Shown: one piece after another, positions 5,657 through 6,237 of the stretch
Layout: each line of letters begins with the position of its first letter
Position numbering within the stretch: position 1 is the first letter of the stretch
From: Solobacterium sp.
GTDB lineage: Bacteria > Bacillota_I > Bacilli_A > Erysipelotrichales > Erysipelotrichaceae
Direction: 5' to 3'
DNA length: 6,237 nt
Assembly (NCBI GenBank): GCA_016284975.1
Contig: JAEEPV010000173.1
Span: 1-6,237, forward strand
The notes under the pieces: model-generated
The model's database searches: none
Told to the model about the DNA's origin: nothing
What the model saw: the letters and a program-made list of their open reading frames with translations, nothing else
Position numbers and translations under genes: made by a program

Positions 5657-6237
5657 TCAGTCTGTAATCCGGTACACCCGCTTTGCGTTTTCCGTTGTGA
5701 TCTTTGCCACAAATTCTTCACTTACACCACGAAGCTCTGCAATCACTTTCACGACATTGGCGACATCCAGAGATTCACACCGATCCGCTTTGCGCTCATA
5801 CGGAGGTGCGTACGGGCAGTCCGTTTCCACCAGCATGCGCTCCCATGGCGTTATCATAAGACAATCGATATGCGGCTGCCGCCATTGCGGATACGTCAGA
5901 TCATTGTTATAGCTGACATACATGCCCCAGGAAAATGCCTTCTCCAGAAGATCTGCCGGTCCGCCATAACGATGCAGGATCCCCTGGGGCCGGTATTCCT
6001 CCAGAATACGGATCACGTCAGCGTGCGCATCCCGGTCATGAATGATGACCGGAATATCTGCGTCTACTGCCATCCCCAGCTGTCTGCGGAAGACCACTTC
6101 CTGCAGGTCTTTCGGTTCCTTCCAGAAATAATCGAGACCGATCTCCCCGAGCGCTACGATCTTTTCATTCTGCAGATAATCCCAGATCACATCCAGATAG
6201 TTGTCCGGTGCCTCAAGTACCCACTTCCGCTGGATGC
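5657..6237 (-). CDS. TatD-family metal-dependent hydrolase, 5' end cut by window edge
   Basis: This is a TatD-type amidohydrolase-fold protein; relatives are Mg-dependent DNases or exonucleases in the cytoplasm, but its substrate cannot be told from sequence. The visible part is 192 residues, against about 255 for the family. The frame is open to the window edge, so roughly 60 N-terminal residues with the first metal-binding HxH are missing. Counted from the edge, metal ligands are Glu31 in GEIGLDY, His66 in PVIIHDRDAH, His88 in ILHRYGG and Asp139 in VETDCPYAPP. The C-terminal VAKITTENAKRVY is typical of the family. The GxxHxFSG motif of common TatD proteins here reads HRYGG, and the following segment YNNDLTYP differs from the usual ISFSGxxTF-like stretch, marking a divergent subfamily. 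It converges on treR and shares its terminator. No functional link to trehalose use is apparent, and no promoter is in the window. Confidence 0.88.
   Translation of the reverse strand, partial: IQRKWVLEAPDNYLDVIWDYLQNEKIVALGEIGLDYFWKEPKDLQEVVFRRQLGMAVDADIPVIIHDRDAHADVIRILEEYRPQGILHRYGGPADLLEKAFSWGMYVSYNNDLTYPQWRQPHIDCLMITPWERMLVETDCPYAPPYERKADRCESLDVANVVKVIAELRGVSEEFVAKITTENAKRVYRITD

Noticed and set aside
6188..6190. GTG at 6190 as the start of the TatD-family gene
   Set aside because: The frame stays open to the window edge, and the protein would lack the N-terminal part of the barrel with its first metal ligands. This is a cut gene, not a short one.

Overview
The window looks like a chromosomal stretch of a Bacillota (Firmicutes) bacterium with mid G+C content (about half by eye, not computed). 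Grounds: an AsnA-type asparagine synthetase of the lactobacillus/clostridial kind, Gram-positive-style Shine-Dalgarno sites, and a PTS trehalose locus controlled by a GntR/UTRA repressor like Bacillus TreR. An Erysipelotrichia-like host is possible, but this is only an impression.

Layout, left to right. (1) The 3' part of asnA on the + strand, with its first codons cut off by the window edge. (2) A convergent gap with two hairpins, one for each neighbour. (3) treC and treP on the - strand, transcribed as treP then treC, with the treC ribosome binding site overlapping the treP stop codon. (4) A 139-base divergent control region with back-to-back promoters and three copies of one palindrome, ACTTGT-N4-ACAAGT. 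(5) treR on the + strand. (6) A hairpin with a T-run on both sides, serving convergent genes. (7) The 3' part of a TatD-family metallohydrolase gene on the - strand, cut by the right edge.

The centre is a self-contained trehalose utilisation module. TreP, with EIIB, EIIC and EIIA in one chain, imports and phosphorylates trehalose. TreC splits the trehalose 6-phosphate into glucose and glucose 6-phosphate. TreR, by analogy with B. subtilis, represses until trehalose 6-phosphate appears. The palindromes sit inside the treP promoter, just upstream of the treP ribosome binding site, and over the treR -35, so both the operon and the repressor's own gene should be controlled.

No mobile element, CRISPR array, RNA gene or clearly undescribed system is visible. 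The points most worth a second look are the three-operator layout, two substitutions in an otherwise conserved AsnA active-site motif, a Cys in conserved region IV of TreC, and a divergent metal-site segment in the TatD protein.
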